A stretch of DNA of 37,067 nucleotides, from NCBI GenBank assembly GCA_003168215.1, contig PMSW01000162.1, forward strand, positions 30,407 through 67,473, written 5' to 3'. Below, in pieces: positions 36,577-37,067 of this stretch (positions are counted from its first letter, which is position 1; the number at the start of each line of letters is the position of its first letter). A program made the position numbers and the translations under genes. The stretch is from Actinomycetota bacterium (GTDB lineage: Bacteria > Actinomycetota > Actinomycetes > Streptosporangiales > Streptosporangiaceae). Below the pieces are notes generated by a model that was not told the DNA's origin, did no database searches, and saw only the letters and a list, made by a program, of their open reading frames with translations.

Positions 36577-37067
36577 TCAGCTGACCTGTGCGGCCGGAGC
36601 CGGGACCGGAGCGGCCGACGCGGGTGCGAGGTCATCGGGTGCAGGGCCGGCGGACGCGCTCGTCCCGCCCTGGTCGAGACGGAACGGCGGGTAGGCGTCG
36701 GTCATCAGGGCGGCGTACGCGATGACCCGCACCACCCAGCGGTTCATGCCGATGACGAGGTCATACAGCCCTCGCGGGTAGCGGCCAGTGAACAGCAGCG
36801 TGATCGCCGCGAAGCACACCAGCAGCCCGATCAGGCCGCCGTAGAGGGCATCGGCCTGCCAGGCGTGCCCCGAGCCTCCCGCGTGGGTGTAGGCGGCACC
36901 GCCGGCAAACACGGCGACGATGGCGTACTGCGGGATCGCCAGCAGCCACCACTTGACCAGGACCAGGCCGCGCGAAAGCCGCTGCGGGTAGGCGACGTCC
37001 AGCGTGGCGGGGTAGTCCGGCTCCTCAGCCAGGCTGAAGGGCGGGTAGCGGTCGGTGCCCAGGGCAC
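36577..37067 (-). CDS. DUF4389 family membrane protein (start outside window)
   Basis: The frame is open from 37067 leftward to the stop at 36577, 163 codons, so the N terminus lies beyond the window. It contains two copies of a pattern: [20 protein letters not shown], then a membrane helix near [17 protein letters not shown], and later [34 protein letters not shown] followed by [12 protein letters not shown] (given as landmarks). This repeated YPPF-helix layout is typical of DUF4389. A Pro/Ala-rich tail follows. Function unknown. It lies 91 bases upstream of the six-helix protein gene and may share its transcript. Confidence 0.8.
   Translation of the reverse strand, partial: ALGTDRYPPFSLAEEPDYPATLDVAYPQRLSRGLVLVKWWLLAIPQYAIVAVFAGGAAYTHAGGSGHAWQADALYGGLIGLLVCFAAITLLFTGRYPRGLYDLVIGMNRWVVRVIAYAALMTDAYPPFRLDQGGTSASAGPAPDDLAPASAAPVPAPAAQVS

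Overview
The window is GC-rich chromosomal DNA from an actinomycete, most likely of the Streptomyces/Streptosporangiales type. The evidence is a long block in actinobacterial order on the minus strand (rho, rpmE, prfA, prmC, sua5, a WecA-like transferase, atpI, an AtpZ-like gene, atpB-E-F-H-A-G-D-C, DUF2550), followed on the plus strand by a PduO-type cobalamin adenosyltransferase. Other lineage markers are NucS, DUF1707, DUF2550, DUF4097, DUF4389 and an ArgS-related protein of the NrtL type. The b and delta subunits of ATP synthase are separate genes, as in Streptomyces and unlike the fused mycobacterial form. I see no transposase, integrase, phage gene or CRISPR array.

Positions 1-15200 (accessory and metabolic genes). 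The tail of an unidentified plus-strand gene ends at a strong hairpin. Then come a minus-strand trio (zinc-ribbon-like protein, alpha/beta hydrolase, SDR), an NTF2-like/P-loop fusion, and a ribbon-helix-helix plus DUF4097 pair with an apparently leaderless, palindrome-rich promoter. Next are an acyl-CoA ligase, a secreted glutamic (G1) peptidase with both catalytic residues, the mismatch endonuclease NucS, and a DinB-like protein preceded by a 13-codon ORF and a Shine-Dalgarno-masking hairpin. An aldehyde dehydrogenase, a DUF1707 membrane protein, a GMC oxidoreductase and the cobalamin adenosyltransferase follow.

Positions 15270-24240 (energy). A complete F1Fo ATP synthase operon is read leftward from a region with a near-consensus Rex operator, which suggests NADH/NAD+ control. 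Its beta subunit carries a roughly 75-residue N-terminal extension of lysine/aspartate/alanine heptads built from two 24-residue (72-bp) repeats. I know of no such extension in this family, and it is the most unusual feature here.

Positions 24428-33852 (translation, transcription termination, envelope). WecA-like transferase, Sua5, PrmC, RF1, L31 and Rho form a leftward series. Rho has an insertion of about 300 residues ending in an Asn/Ser tract. Upstream lie an 860-bp stretch without a confident gene, an ArgS-like protein lacking the catalytic core, and a stand-alone response-regulator receiver.

Positions 33977-37067. A tRNA-Arg(CCG) is followed by a leftward group: a DUF4389 membrane protein (cut by the window edge), a six-helix membrane protein and a secreted serine hydrolase that ends at a perfect 15-bp hairpin.
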